Assembly: GCF_005047595.1 (NCBI RefSeq)
Contig: NZ_SUPL01000001.1
Location: 186,001 to 250,000 of the forward strand
Length of the DNA: 64,000 nt
Direction: 5' to 3'
Source of the DNA: Pontimicrobium aquaticum
GTDB lineage: Bacteria > Bacteroidota > Bacteroidia > Flavobacteriales > Flavobacteriaceae
In this document: piece after piece, positions 33,920 to 43,000 of the stretch
How the letters are laid out: each line of letters opens with the position of its first letter
How positions within the stretch are numbered: position 1 is the first letter of the stretch
The notes under the pieces: generated by a model
Told to the model about the DNA's origin: nothing
Database searches by the model: none
Seen by the model: the letters and a program-made list of their open reading frames with translations, nothing else
Program-made: the position numbers and the translations under genes

Positions 33920-34370
33920 TTACTCTCTCTTTATCTAATTTTATGGCTTGTGAGTTAATACAATAACGCAACCCACTAGGTTCTGGTCCATCTGGAAACA
34001 CGTGTCCTAAGTGTGCGTCGCATGTGTTACACATTACCTCTACACGCACCATACCAAAGCTTGAATCTTTTTTATACTTAATGGCATTTTCTTTTATAGG
34101 CTGTGTAAAACTTGGCCAACCTGTTCCTGAACTAAACTTAATTGAAGAGTCAAACAAAGGTGTGTTACAACAAATACAATTGTATTGTCCTTCGTCATAA
34201 ACACTACAAAGAGCTCCGCTATGAGCTGCTTCAGTTCCCTTTTTTCGGGTAATTCTATATTGTTCAGGAGTTAATTGAGCTTGCCATTGTGCTTCTGTTT
34301 TATCAACACGTCTATCTGGCTTTGCATTTCCGTTAACTGCGAAATTAATTACGTTTTTCCAAGTGAGCAT
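33909..34370 (-). CDS. msrB: Peptide-methionine (R)-S-oxide reductase
   Basis: This is a 153-residue MsrB. Zinc Cys pairs are CICCNTPLF and CNTCDAHLGH, and the catalytic Cys is in GLRYCINSQAI. SSGTGWPSFTQP and the GTE-AHSGAL start are standard. No signal peptide is seen. It is the first gene of the msrB-msrA pair and is divergent from the HD-PycTM gene, with a 168-nt shared gap in which no strong promoter is obvious. Confidence 0.95.
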   Translation of the reverse strand: MLTWKNVINFAVNGNAKPDRRVDKTEAQWQAQLTPEQYRITRKKGTEAAHSGALCSVYDEGQYNCICCNTPLFDSSIKFSSGTGWPSFTQPIKENAIKYKKDSSFGMVRVEVMCNTCDAHLGHVFPDGPEPSGLRYCINSQAIKLDKERVNDN

Positions 34371-34538
34371 ATTCTTTAATTCTAATTAGTAGCCATATAA
34401 TATTCTAAGCTTAGTCTAAAATATATAAATATCCTTACAGTTGCTTTTGTTAGCATTAAAAAATAAAAGCGACCAATATGCCACTTTGCTTTACATTAAT
34501 TAAAGTTTAGTATTTTTACTTAAAATCATTGTATTCGC

Positions 34539-35732
34539 ATGGATAATATTCTTGTTGAAACTGAAAAATTTGTCACTCAGTTATTAAACAACCATCTTGA
34601 CAATAAATTTGTTTATCACAATTTAGCTCATACACAACGTGTTGTTGAAAAAGGAACTGAGCTTGCCGAACTTGCTGAACTAAACGACATTGAAAAAGAG
34701 CACCTTTTACTTTGTGCTTGGTTACACGATACAGGTTACACAAAAACCATTGAAGATCATGAAGATGAAAGCATTAAAATAGCTTCTAGTTTTTTAAAGA
34801 AACAAGGCTATAATAATGAAGGTATCGACATTGTAAATGGTTTGATTTTATCAACCAAAATAACTCACGAACCAACAAATAACCTAGAAAAATTGATTCG
34901 TGATGCAGATTGCTCTCATATTGGTAGCAAAAGCTACCTAAACACCTCGGAGTTGCTAAGAAAAGAATGGGAATTAACTTGTAACAAGACATTAACCGAA
35001 CATGAGTGGTTAAACGAGAATATTGATTTTTTAACTAACAGGCATCGTTTTTACAGTGATGAAGCTTCATCTATTTGGGATAAAGCAAAAGGGAGAAATT
35101 TATCACAATTACTAAAAATGCAAAAAAAATTAGTATTGGAGCGTTCTAAATTAAAGCAAAAGAAAGAAGAGCTAAAGTTAAAAAAGAACAGGGTTAAATT
35201 ACCTGAACGCGGTATTGAAACCATGTTTAGAGTCACTTTAAAAAACCATATGCATTTAAGTAATATTGCCGATACGAAAGCAAATATTTTGCTGTCTGTA
35301 AACGCCATAATTATTTCGTTAGTGCTTTCTAATTTAGTTTCTAAGCTAGACAATCCATCAAACAGTTATTTAATTTGGCCTACAGTAATTTTTGTCGCTT
35401 TTACGGTTGTTTCTATTGTACTATCTATTATTGCAACACGTCCTAATGTGACTAGTGGTAAGTTTACAAAAGATGATGTTGCAAATAAAAAAGTAAATCT
35501 TTTATTTTTTGGAAACTTTCACAAAATGAGCTTAAACGATTTTGAATGGGCTATGGGAGAGATGATGCAAGACAGAGATTATTTATATTCTTCAATGAAA
35601 AAGGATCTTTATTTTTTAGGAAAAGTTTTAGACAGAAAGTATAAAATATTACGCCTTACTTATACTGTTTTTATGATTGGCATCATAGTTTCTGTAATTA
35701 CCTTTGGAATTGCATTTAGTTCTATTGGGTAA
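34539..35732 (+). CDS. HD-domain phosphohydrolase fused to a Pycsar effector-like membrane domain
   Basis: This is a 397-residue protein. Residues 1-180 are an HD domain with His27/His31 (YHNLAHT), His63-Asp64 (AWLHDTGY), His74 and Asp122-Asp124 (IRDADCSH). A basic coiled coil follows (about 190-222). The C-terminal half has LSNIADTKANILLSVNAIII (240-259) and three membrane segments, as in PycTM effectors of cyclic-pyrimidine (Pycsar) defence. No cyclase gene is nearby. HD domains hydrolyse phosphate esters or cyclic nucleotides, so the protein could sense and degrade a nucleotide. Physiological role unknown. Confidence 0.82.
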   Translation: MDNILVETEKFVTQLLNNHLDNKFVYHNLAHTQRVVEKGTELAELAELNDIEKEHLLLCAWLHDTGYTKTIEDHEDESIKIASSFLKKQGYNNEGIDIVNGLILSTKITHEPTNNLEKLIRDADCSHIGSKSYLNTSELLRKEWELTCNKTLTEHEWLNENIDFLTNRHRFYSDEASSIWDKAKGRNLSQLLKMQKKLVLERSKLKQKKEELKLKKNRVKLPERGIETMFRVTLKNHMHLSNIADTKANILLSVNAIIISLVLSNLVSKLDNPSNSYLIWPTVIFVAFTVVSIVLSIIATRPNVTSGKFTKDDVANKKVNLLFFGNFHKMSLNDFEWAMGEMMQDRDYLYSSMKKDLYFLGKVLDRKYKILRLTYTVFMIGIIVSVITFGIAFSSIG

Positions 35733-35776
35733 ACCAAAGCTTCAACAACATGTTTTAGATTTTTTAAGATTTAACG

Positions 35777-38158
35777 TTATTTTTTAATTTCTTTCATTAA
35801 ATCATTATAGGTATAGAAGGCTTTGTCGTTGTCTTTTTTATGATATAGCACACTTACCCTTATGGCTTTTAAACCTGTAACACCTTGCAAATCTTGCAAT
35901 TCTAATATTTCTATATCACAATCAAGAATAGATTTTGATTGTAAAAAGTTAATGTATCTTAAGTATTCTGCTTCATCTTCTTTTTGTGAATACACAATAG
36001 CTATTTTACCAGATTGCGTAACACGTTCGTTTGTGCCTTTTATAAGTGCCTTATCAACGCGTTTTTTAACAACTTCATATCTTGCGTTATAGGTGCCATC
36101 TACATCAAAGCGCTTTTCATCCATTCTAAATCGTATAGATAAAGGCTGGTTAAATACTAAAATCATTGATGCAACATCTAGTGATAGTGGGTACTCACTT
36201 TGGCTATTGTAAAACTCTCTTTCCATTTCACACATTACCTGTAACTGCCATAATCGCAAATTATAAAGGTAAACAACATTAAAGCTATCTTCTTTTGTAA
36301 TGGATTCGCCAATATACATATTGTGCTCAACACCATCTGTTTTATAACGCTCGAAAAAGTGAGGATACATTTGTTGTGCATCTACTTGCTTTTGATCTAA
36401 AAGGTTAGACATTTTTTTATTAATTAAAGCAATAGTATCGTCATACTTTTTTCTGTAATAATAAACTACTCCTAGGTCTTTATTTATTTTACCAAAATAG
36501 TCTTCTATGTCTTTAGAATAAGCTTTATCTTTTTTCTGAAGAAACCTAAATAACGGCTCTATTTCTCTTTTAAAAAATCCAGATATTTGTTGCTCGCTAT
36601 CAACTTTAAAATCTACATTAATCTCTTTTGTGTAAGATTGTATTTGAAATTTTATTTGCTCATAAATTGGCATGTGTTCTTTCTCAGGAAGCTTTTTAAA
36701 TATTTTTTCAGCTAACGACAATTGCAGAATTAAATCTTTTTTTGTGGCATTGTTTCTAGAGTGTGATGATCCTTTTACATCCATTTGCCCAAACAAAGGA
36801 TATACTTTTTTAAAGCTTATATTTTTGAATGTTGCATTGGCTGCGAAACGTTGTTTATCTATTAAAAACTGCTTAGCAGCACTTTTAAATTTCCAAGACA
36901 CGCTTGGGTGAATAGAGGTACACTCTTGTTGTATTATTGCTTCAATTAAATTTTCTTCATCATTTTTAGAGCGCTCAACTGCCGACACAATAAATGGCAT
37001 TACATCTTCTAATTTATTAGCATTAATACTATTTAACGCTAGTGGTTCATTTGATGCTATTTCTAAAACACCCATTAACCCATCGTCATTTGCTATTGGA
37101 GCAAAAATAGCACTTTTAATACCCTGCTCATGAAGTGCATCTATATGTGGCGTTTTTCTCTTAGAAGCCTTAAACATCTTATCAACATCTGATACTGAAA
37201 AATATTTATTGTCTTGTAACAACCTTTTGTATGACCATTTACACAATGCATCTGAACATTTTAATTTTTCTGCTTTATTTAACAGAAAACTTTTTCCTCC
37301 TACATCATAAATACGCTCAAAAGTACTTTCTTCCTTATTATAAATTGAAAAGCCTATTTGAATATCATTAACTCCTAAAAGAGATCTAAAAATTTTGCTA
37401 AAATCTTCTACGATATTCTCATCACTACATTTTTCATCGCCAATAAGTGCTGACTTTACGTTTGAAATGGATTGATCATCAGTAACATCAAAAATATTTG
37501 AAATTACAAATCCCTTGAAAGTGTAGCTATTTGGCGGGAATTTTTCTTTCCACAAATCGATATTCTCAAAACTATCCAAAAGTATTTCATAATCTTCTTG
37601 GGTAATTTTGGGCGCACTCTTTTTAGGGGTTATTTCAATAAAATCTGCATTATACAGTATTTTATAATAACGCATAACGCCGTTAACATCTGGAATTTCG
37701 TAATAAAATGGACGCTTAAAATTTAAACTATAACCATAACAAAAAGCTAATATAATAGTACATGCCATAATGTAGGTATCATCTTTTGGCATGTTCTTAA
37801 TTTTTAATTCAAAGTCATCACCTGCAGTGCTAATAATGTTTTTAAATCGATCTGAAGAATTAAAAATTAAATTATGAAATGGTACAGATGCTGTCTTAAT
37901 CTCATTTTTTGTTAACACAGGACTAAAAGAATCTTGAAGAATTACACTAATTTCTTTTTTTCTTTTCTTTAATATACTAGTCTCACTAAATCCTTTTCTT
38001 AGCTCAGGGTACGTCTCAGCTATTTTTAGTATTCGTTTAGCTTTTTCTAAAATCAATTCGTCGTCACTCTCAGCTAAAACCTCATAATGCTTAAGCAGTT
38101 TATCAAAGCTTACTTTAAGCTCTAAGGGAGATTCAATATTTTCATTAATATCATGCAT
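35777..38158 (-). CDS. GAF-domain protein with long C-terminal region of unknown function
   Basis: This is a 793-residue soluble protein. Residues about 245-400 are a GAF domain (IYDVGGKSFLLN, then IKSAIFAPIANDDGLMGVLE). The C-terminal half is helical, with a conserved-looking piece FGQMDVKGSSHSRNNATKKD near residue 465. No histidine kinase, GGDEF or cyclase motif is visible, so its output is unknown. It is convergent with the HD-PycTM gene (44 nt apart) and has its own -7 element upstream. Confidence 0.75.
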   Translation of the reverse strand: MHDINENIESPLELKVSFDKLLKHYEVLAESDDELILEKAKRILKIAETYPELRKGFSETSILKKRKKEISVILQDSFSPVLTKNEIKTASVPFHNLIFNSSDRFKNIISTAGDDFELKIKNMPKDDTYIMACTIILAFCYGYSLNFKRPFYYEIPDVNGVMRYYKILYNADFIEITPKKSAPKITQEDYEILLDSFENIDLWKEKFPPNSYTFKGFVISNIFDVTDDQSISNVKSALIGDEKCSDENIVEDFSKIFRSLLGVNDIQIGFSIYNKEESTFERIYDVGGKSFLLNKAEKLKCSDALCKWSYKRLLQDNKYFSVSDVDKMFKASKRKTPHIDALHEQGIKSAIFAPIANDDGLMGVLEIASNEPLALNSINANKLEDVMPFIVSAVERSKNDEENLIEAIIQQECTSIHPSVSWKFKSAAKQFLIDKQRFAANATFKNISFKKVYPLFGQMDVKGSSHSRNNATKKDLILQLSLAEKIFKKLPEKEHMPIYEQIKFQIQSYTKEINVDFKVDSEQQISGFFKREIEPLFRFLQKKDKAYSKDIEDYFGKINKDLGVVYYYRKKYDDTIALINKKMSNLLDQKQVDAQQMYPHFFERYKTDGVEHNMYIGESITKEDSFNVVYLYNLRLWQLQVMCEMEREFYNSQSEYPLSLDVASMILVFNQPLSIRFRMDEKRFDVDGTYNARYEVVKKRVDKALIKGTNERVTQSGKIAIVYSQKEDEAEYLRYINFLQSKSILDCDIEILELQDLQGVTGLKAIRVSVLYHKKDNDKAFYTYNDLMKEIKK

Positions 38159-38178
38159 AATCTCATAAATACTTTAAG

Positions 38179-38186
38179 CAAATTTA
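38179..38186 (-). promoter_or_regulatory. Candidate -7 element of the GAF-protein gene
   Basis: Minus-strand TAAATTTG fits TAnnTTTG and lies 20 nt before the ATG at 38158. The -33 TTG is not clear. Confidence 0.45.
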
Positions 38187-38252
38187 CGAATATTTAGCTT
38201 TAGTCGTGTATTAAGTAAGTTCATAACATATTATTTAATTGATAGGCAAAAG

Positions 38253-38927
38253 CTAGCTAATTATCTCTCCATCACTCATAGTAATGATTCGATCTGTTTT
38301 TTTGGCAAAATCTTCATCATGGGTTACAATAAGAAGTGATAGTCCTTGTTCATCGCAAAGTTGTTTGAAAATATTAAAAACATTTTCAGAGTTATGGCTA
38401 TCAAGGTTTCCTGTTGGCTCGTCTCCCATAATTATTGATGGGTTATTAATTAAGGCTCTGGCAATAGCTACTCTTTGCTTCTCTCCTCCAGAAATTCTTG
38501 ATGCTCTTTTTAACGCTAAATGTTCAATGCCAAGAATTTTTAATTTTTGCATGGCTTCGTGCTCAATTTCTTCAAACGATTTTTCGCCTAATTTTTTTGC
38601 TGGTAGCATCACATTTTCTAAAACTGAAAATTCAGATAACAGATAATGAAACTGAAAAACAAAACCAATATGTTTATTCCTTATACAGGAAAGCTTGTTG
38701 TGGTTCTGACCAGTAAGCAACTCATTATTTAAATATAGTTGTCCTTCATAATCTGTATCCATTGTTGAAAGAATATATAGCAATGTTGACTTACCACAAC
38801 CTGATTTTCCCATAATTGAGGCAAATTCACCTTTTTTTATTGAGATATTGATGTTCTTGAGCACATGAAACAACACAGGTTTCCTGAAATATTTATTAAT
38901 GTTTTTTGTTTGAAGAACGATACTCAT
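38253..38927 (-). CDS. ABC transporter ATP-binding protein (LolD/MacB type)
   Basis: This is a 224-residue ATPase. Walker A is GKSGCGKST near residue 41, Q-loop FVFQFHYLLSEF, signature ISGGEKQRVAIARAL and Walker B IIMGDEPTGNLD. The last match to LolD/MacB is the GNLDSHNSENV. It shares one base with the permease gene upstream, so the two are co-translated. It powers a mechanotransmission-type transporter in the inner membrane. Confidence 0.93.
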   Translation of the reverse strand: MSIVLQTKNINKYFRKPVLFHVLKNINISIKKGEFASIMGKSGCGKSTLLYILSTMDTDYEGQLYLNNELLTGQNHNKLSCIRNKHIGFVFQFHYLLSEFSVLENVMLPAKKLGEKSFEEIEHEAMQKLKILGIEHLALKRASRISGGEKQRVAIARALINNPSIIMGDEPTGNLDSHNSENVFNIFKQLCDEQGLSLLIVTHDEDFAKKTDRIITMSDGEIIS

Positions 38928-40189
38928 TATTGCCCTCTAATTATGTTAACTGGATCTATTTTTTTAGCTTTTTTGGATGGTAAATACCCTGCAAAAAAAG
39001 TAGAAATTAATGCAAAGGTGATTCCTATAACATAAAACCAAGGATCAAAGTTTACAGGAAAGGTTTTAATGGTTGGCAACGCCTCTGTTTCAAAAGGTAA
39101 ATTATTAATCAAACTTGTAAGTCCGAAACCTATTAACAACCCTAAAACACCTCCAACAACACCAATGATTAGTGCTTGACTCATAAAAATGTATTGCACA
39201 TCTTTTCCTGAAAACCCTGTAGCTTTTAAAATAGCTATATCGTTCATCTTCTCATAAATAAACATGTTAAGAATGTTATAAATACCAAATCCAGCCACAA
39301 TTAATAAGGTAATTGAAACCGCATATGTAATTAAGTTTCTAATGGTAGTTCCGGTTTCAAATTGTGCATTGGCTGTTTTAATATCAATTGCTTTTAGCTT
39401 AAACTGAGTTTCTATTTCTTGAGCCATGTTGTAAGCAACTTCAATATCAAAAAGTTTTACATTAACATCTGTTATATAATTCTCTGCTTCGCCTAAAATT
39501 CGTTGTACTGTTTTAATATTTGCAAAACTTTGTATGGCATCTAAATCGGCTAAACCACTTTGATAGATCCCAACAATTTTAAGAGGAAAAATATCACCTT
39601 TAATAGTACTTATTTGAACTCTATCGCCTACATCTAGCGACATTTTACTAGCAACTCCAGACCCAAGCAAAATACCATTTTCTGTTTTTTGTAAATCTTC
39701 ATGGCTTCCTTTTACAATGTAATTTTGAAAGTTGAATAAGCGTGCTTCTTCTAGTGGTTGTATGCCTGTTAAGTTACCTCCCAATTCTATAGAACCTGCT
39801 ATATAAAATATTTGTGTTTTTATTTGCGGAATGGCTCCTTTAACTCGCTTATCTTTTTTTAAATATTTAACTATTGGCAATGCATTATGAATCTTTTTCT
39901 GACTTTGCTTTGGCTTTATGGAGTGTACTACCTTAAAACTGTTTTTAACTTCTTCATATAATGCTATAGGCTGTTTTTTGGAAGGCTCAATTTCGTTGTA
40001 AATATGTATATGAGGTGTTTGATTCAATATTAAACCGTCTAACATTTTATTCAATCCTGTCATAAAGCACACCAAAGTAATATATGCACCTATACCAAAC
40101 GTTACACCAAGTGCAGCAACCGACGTTTGTTTGAGTTTACTCAACAAGTGTGTTTTTGCAATGGTTAATATGATTTTCCAATTAATCAC
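38927..40189 (-). CDS. ABC transporter permease (FtsX/LolC-like)
   Basis: This is a 420-residue permease with one N-terminal membrane helix, a periplasmic MacB_PCD-like domain of about 230 residues and three C-terminal helices. The C-terminal AILKATGFSGKDVQYIFMSQALIIG is the family coupling-helix region. It works with the ATPase encoded next and the lipoprotein adaptor encoded before it (8-bp overlap). It could export a lipid, peptide or drug; substrate not predictable. Confidence 0.88.
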   Translation of the reverse strand: MINWKIILTIAKTHLLSKLKQTSVAALGVTFGIGAYITLVCFMTGLNKMLDGLILNQTPHIHIYNEIEPSKKQPIALYEEVKNSFKVVHSIKPKQSQKKIHNALPIVKYLKKDKRVKGAIPQIKTQIFYIAGSIELGGNLTGIQPLEEARLFNFQNYIVKGSHEDLQKTENGILLGSGVASKMSLDVGDRVQISTIKGDIFPLKIVGIYQSGLADLDAIQSFANIKTVQRILGEAENYITDVNVKLFDIEVAYNMAQEIETQFKLKAIDIKTANAQFETGTTIRNLITYAVSITLLIVAGFGIYNILNMFIYEKMNDIAILKATGFSGKDVQYIFMSQALIIGVVGGVLGLLIGFGLTSLINNLPFETEALPTIKTFPVNFDPWFYVIGITFALISTFFAGYLPSKKAKKIDPVNIIRGQ

Positions 40190-41267
40190 TTTTTGGCTTA
40201 TATATATAGGTTTCAGAATCTATGCCTTCAAGAATTTCAACAAACTCGAGGTTTTCTAATCCAGTTTTAACAGTAACCAAACCATCTTCTGTTTGTACTT
40301 GATTGCTTGAAGTTAAATACGCCTTAGGAATTGTAAGCACTTTTTCTTTTTCACTTACTATAATATTTGCTTCTCCTGATAGCCCTGAATACAACTTATT
40401 AGGAGTGTCAATAAATACAGCTTCTATCGTAAATGTTTGATTTCGTAAATCTTTTTTGGGTAATATTTTAGAAACTTTTGCTAAAAATATGTCATCTTTA
40501 TAAGCATCTAAACTAACCACGACTTTTTGGTCTAATTCAATTTTTATAATATCAACTTCGTCAATAAGCATTTCAATAATAAAATTATTAGAACTTCCAA
40601 CCGCTGCTATTGGTTCCATTGTAGTAATAAGTTCACCCTTACTCTTATAAAGTGCATAAACCACACCATTTATCTTACTTTTGATGGTAAAGTCGGTTGT
40701 ATTAATTAATGATGCCTTATAACTATTTTCAGCTTGTTTAATGGCTGTACTAAGTTCATTTTTAGTACGCTCATATCTACTACGTAACAATTGCAAATTG
40801 TTTTTAGAAAGTCTGTAATTAAGTTCTTTTGTATCGTATTCTATTTTTGAACCAATGTTTTGCTCCCAAAGGTTTTTTTGTCTGTAAAAATTAATGGAAT
40901 CATTTTTATATTTTAAAGAAGCGGCTTCAATTTCATCTTGTACGCCTTTTAAAATAGCAGCACTTCCATTATAATTATCTCTTGCTAAATCGAGAGCTAA
41001 TTTTGCGTTTTGTGTATTTAATTTTGGTGTGCTATTTGTTATTTGAATGATGGGATCCTCTTTTTCGACCTCCTGACCTTCTTCAACTAAATTAGCTTCT
41101 AAAATACCTGATACTACCGAATATACCTGGTATAGACTATCAGGTTGTATTATTGCAGATGAATAAACAGACTCCGTTAGGTTTTGTATTTGAGGTAAAA
41201 TTTTGTCTTCATCATTTTTACATGATACCATTAAAATAAAGAGTAGTACCCAAATTATATGTTTCAT
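40182..41267 (-). CDS. HlyD/MacA-type periplasmic adaptor lipoprotein
   Basis: This is a 361-residue adaptor with a lipoprotein signal (LFILMVSCKND). A lipoyl/barrel half (VSGILEANLVEEGQEVEKED) is followed by a coiled-coil hairpin (about 95-190) and the second lipoyl half (IKSKINGVVYALYKSKGELI). With the ABC permease and ATPase it forms a MacAB-like exporter; no TolC-type gene is in the window. It is first in the three-gene operon, with a promoter match upstream. Confidence 0.88.
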   Translation of the reverse strand: MKHIIWVLLFILMVSCKNDEDKILPQIQNLTESVYSSAIIQPDSLYQVYSVVSGILEANLVEEGQEVEKEDPIIQITNSTPKLNTQNAKLALDLARDNYNGSAAILKGVQDEIEAASLKYKNDSINFYRQKNLWEQNIGSKIEYDTKELNYRLSKNNLQLLRSRYERTKNELSTAIKQAENSYKASLINTTDFTIKSKINGVVYALYKSKGELITTMEPIAAVGSSNNFIIEMLIDEVDIIKIELDQKVVVSLDAYKDDIFLAKVSKILPKKDLRNQTFTIEAVFIDTPNKLYSGLSGEANIIVSEKEKVLTIPKAYLTSSNQVQTEDGLVTVKTGLENLEFVEILEGIDSETYIYKPKSD

Positions 41268-41300
41268 TATTTTTACAATAAGTAGTAAATATATCTACAT

Positions 41301-41329
41301 TAAAGATACTATAAAATGACTTTGGTCAA
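41301..41329 (-). promoter_or_regulatory. Candidate promoter of the MacAB-like operon
   Basis: On the minus strand TTGACC (41324-41329) is followed by an 18-nt spacer from TTG and TATCTTTA (41301-41308), close to TAnnTTTG. It lies between the tRNA terminator and the adaptor ATG at 41267. Confidence 0.5.
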
Positions 41330-41339
41330 GAAAATGAAA

Positions 41340-41372
41340 TAAAAAAAGCCTCTCAATTCGAGAAGCTTTTTG
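41340..41372 (-). terminator. Terminator downstream of tRNA-Leu
   Basis: On the minus strand AAAAAGCTTCTC pairs with GAGAGGCTTTTT, with one G-T wobble, across a GAATT loop, and a run of T follows. It lies just after the 3' end of the tRNA. Confidence 0.85.
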
Positions 41373-41377
41373 TTTCG

Positions 41378-41459
41378 TGCGGATGAAGGGAGTCGAACCC
41401 CCACGCCTCGCGGCACTAGATCCTAAGTCTAGCGTGTCTACCAATTCCACCACATCCGC
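41378..41459 (-). tRNA. tRNA-Leu (anticodon UAG)
   Basis: The 82-nt cloverleaf has acceptor arms GCGGATG and CATCCGC with discriminator A, a D-arm with GGTAGAC, anticodon stem CTAGA/TCTAG around the loop CTTAGGA (anticodon UAG, reading CUN codons), a long variable arm as in class II tRNAs, and the T-loop GGTTCGACTCC. The CCA end is not encoded. An ORF spanning this region is not real. Confidence 0.96.
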
Positions 41460-41563
41460 AAAATTGTGCGTGCAAATATAAGCATTACTTTGAATAATCA
41501 AATGCATCTACTATAAATTTCTAGTTCTTTTTGTTACTTTTATAATCCTTTAAAATTACTTTA

Positions 41564-42955
41564 ATGAATAACATAACATCTTACGTTTCTAAAAACAAAG
41601 AACGCTTTCTAAGCGAACTACTAGAATTATTGAAAATTCCTTCCATAAGCGCCGATTCTGCTTATAAAAATGACGTTTTATTAACTGCTGAATTTGTTTC
41701 AGAAAGTTTAAAAAAAGCTGGCTGTGACAATGTCGAAATATGCAAGACAGAAGGGTATCCTATTGTTTATGCAGATAAAATTATTGATTCTAATTTACCA
41801 ACCGTTTTGGTTTATGGACATTATGATGTACAACCACCAGACCCATTAAATTTATGGAATTCTCCTCCTTTTGAGCCTGTTATTAAGAACACCGATTTAC
41901 ACCCTGAAGGCGCTATTTTTGCAAGAGGAGCTTGTGATGACAAAGGGCAATTCTACATGCATGTAAAAGCCATAGAGTTTTTAATATCGACAAACCAATT
42001 ACCATGTAATGTGAAGTTTATGATTGAAGGCGAAGAAGAAGTCGGAAGCACAAGTCTAGCTGGATTTGTAAAAAACAACCACGAAAAATTGGCCAATGAT
42101 GTCATTTTGATTTCTGATACAGGCATGATTGCCAAAGATGTGCCTTCTATCACTACTGGACTTAGAGGTTTAAGTTATGTTGAAGTAGAAATAACTGGCC
42201 CAAATCGCGATTTACATTCTGGCTTATATGGTGGCGCAGTCGCAAACCCAATCAATGTTTTAACAAAAATGATTGCATCACTACACGATGAAAACAACCA
42301 TATTACTATTCCTGGGTTTTATGATAAAGTGGAAGAATTATCACTTGAAGAACGAGCTGAAATGGCAAAAGCACCTTTTTCATTAGAAGCATATAAAAAA
42401 GCATTGGATATTGATGTGGTTTATGGCGAAGAAGGTTATACAACCAATGAGCGTAATTCAATCCGACCAACACTTGACGTCAACGGAATTTGGGGAGGCT
42501 ACATTGGTGAAGGTGCAAAAACGGTCATTGCTAGTAAAGCCTATGCCAAAATTTCTATGCGCTTAGTACCAGATCAGGATTGGTTAGAAATTACCAATTT
42601 ATTTAAAACACATTTCGAAAGTATTGCGCCTAAAGGTGTTAAAGTAAAAGTCACACCGCATCATGGTGGTCAAGCATATGTAACACCAATTAATAGTATA
42701 GGTTACCAAGCAGCATCTAAAGCCTATGAAGACACTTTTGGAAAAACACCAATACCACAACGAAGTGGTGGAAGTATTCCAATTGTGGCATTATTTGAAA
42801 AAGAATTAAAAAGTAAAACCATATTAATGGGATTTGGTCTAGATAGTGATGCTATTCATTCGCCTAATGAGCATTTTGGACTTTTCAACTACTACAAAGG
42901 CATCGAAACCATTCCTTTGTTCTATAAATATTTTACCGAGTTAAAAATGAAATAG
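41564..42955 (+). CDS. M20-family dipeptidase/metallopeptidase
   Basis: This is a 463-residue cytoplasmic peptidase. Metal ligands are in VYGHYDVQPPDP (His), GACDDKGQFY (bridging Asp), EGEEEVGST (catalytic Glu and ligand) and the C-terminal DAIHSPNEHFGL (His). This pattern is the carnosinase-like or PepV branch of M20. It would cleave dipeptides. It is followed 45 nt later by an S9 peptidase on the same strand, so both may serve protein degradation. Confidence 0.93.
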   Translation: MNNITSYVSKNKERFLSELLELLKIPSISADSAYKNDVLLTAEFVSESLKKAGCDNVEICKTEGYPIVYADKIIDSNLPTVLVYGHYDVQPPDPLNLWNSPPFEPVIKNTDLHPEGAIFARGACDDKGQFYMHVKAIEFLISTNQLPCNVKFMIEGEEEVGSTSLAGFVKNNHEKLANDVILISDTGMIAKDVPSITTGLRGLSYVEVEITGPNRDLHSGLYGGAVANPINVLTKMIASLHDENNHITIPGFYDKVEELSLEERAEMAKAPFSLEAYKKALDIDVVYGEEGYTTNERNSIRPTLDVNGIWGGYIGEGAKTVIASKAYAKISMRLVPDQDWLEITNLFKTHFESIAPKGVKVKVTPHHGGQAYVTPINSIGYQAASKAYEDTFGKTPIPQRSGGSIPIVALFEKELKSKTILMGFGLDSDAIHSPNEHFGLFNYYKGIETIPLFYKYFTELKMK

Positions 42956-43000
42956 TTCCAAATTCCTTACATTTATACATCCAACTAAAACATAATTCTC

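Noticed and set aside
34539-38158. A complete Pycsar defence operon
   Set aside because: No cyclase gene is present, and the GAF gene is on the opposite strand in convergent order with no cyclase motif.
41295-41507. ORF across the tRNA region on the minus strand
   Set aside because: It covers the whole tRNA-Leu and its terminator; there is no protein family match.
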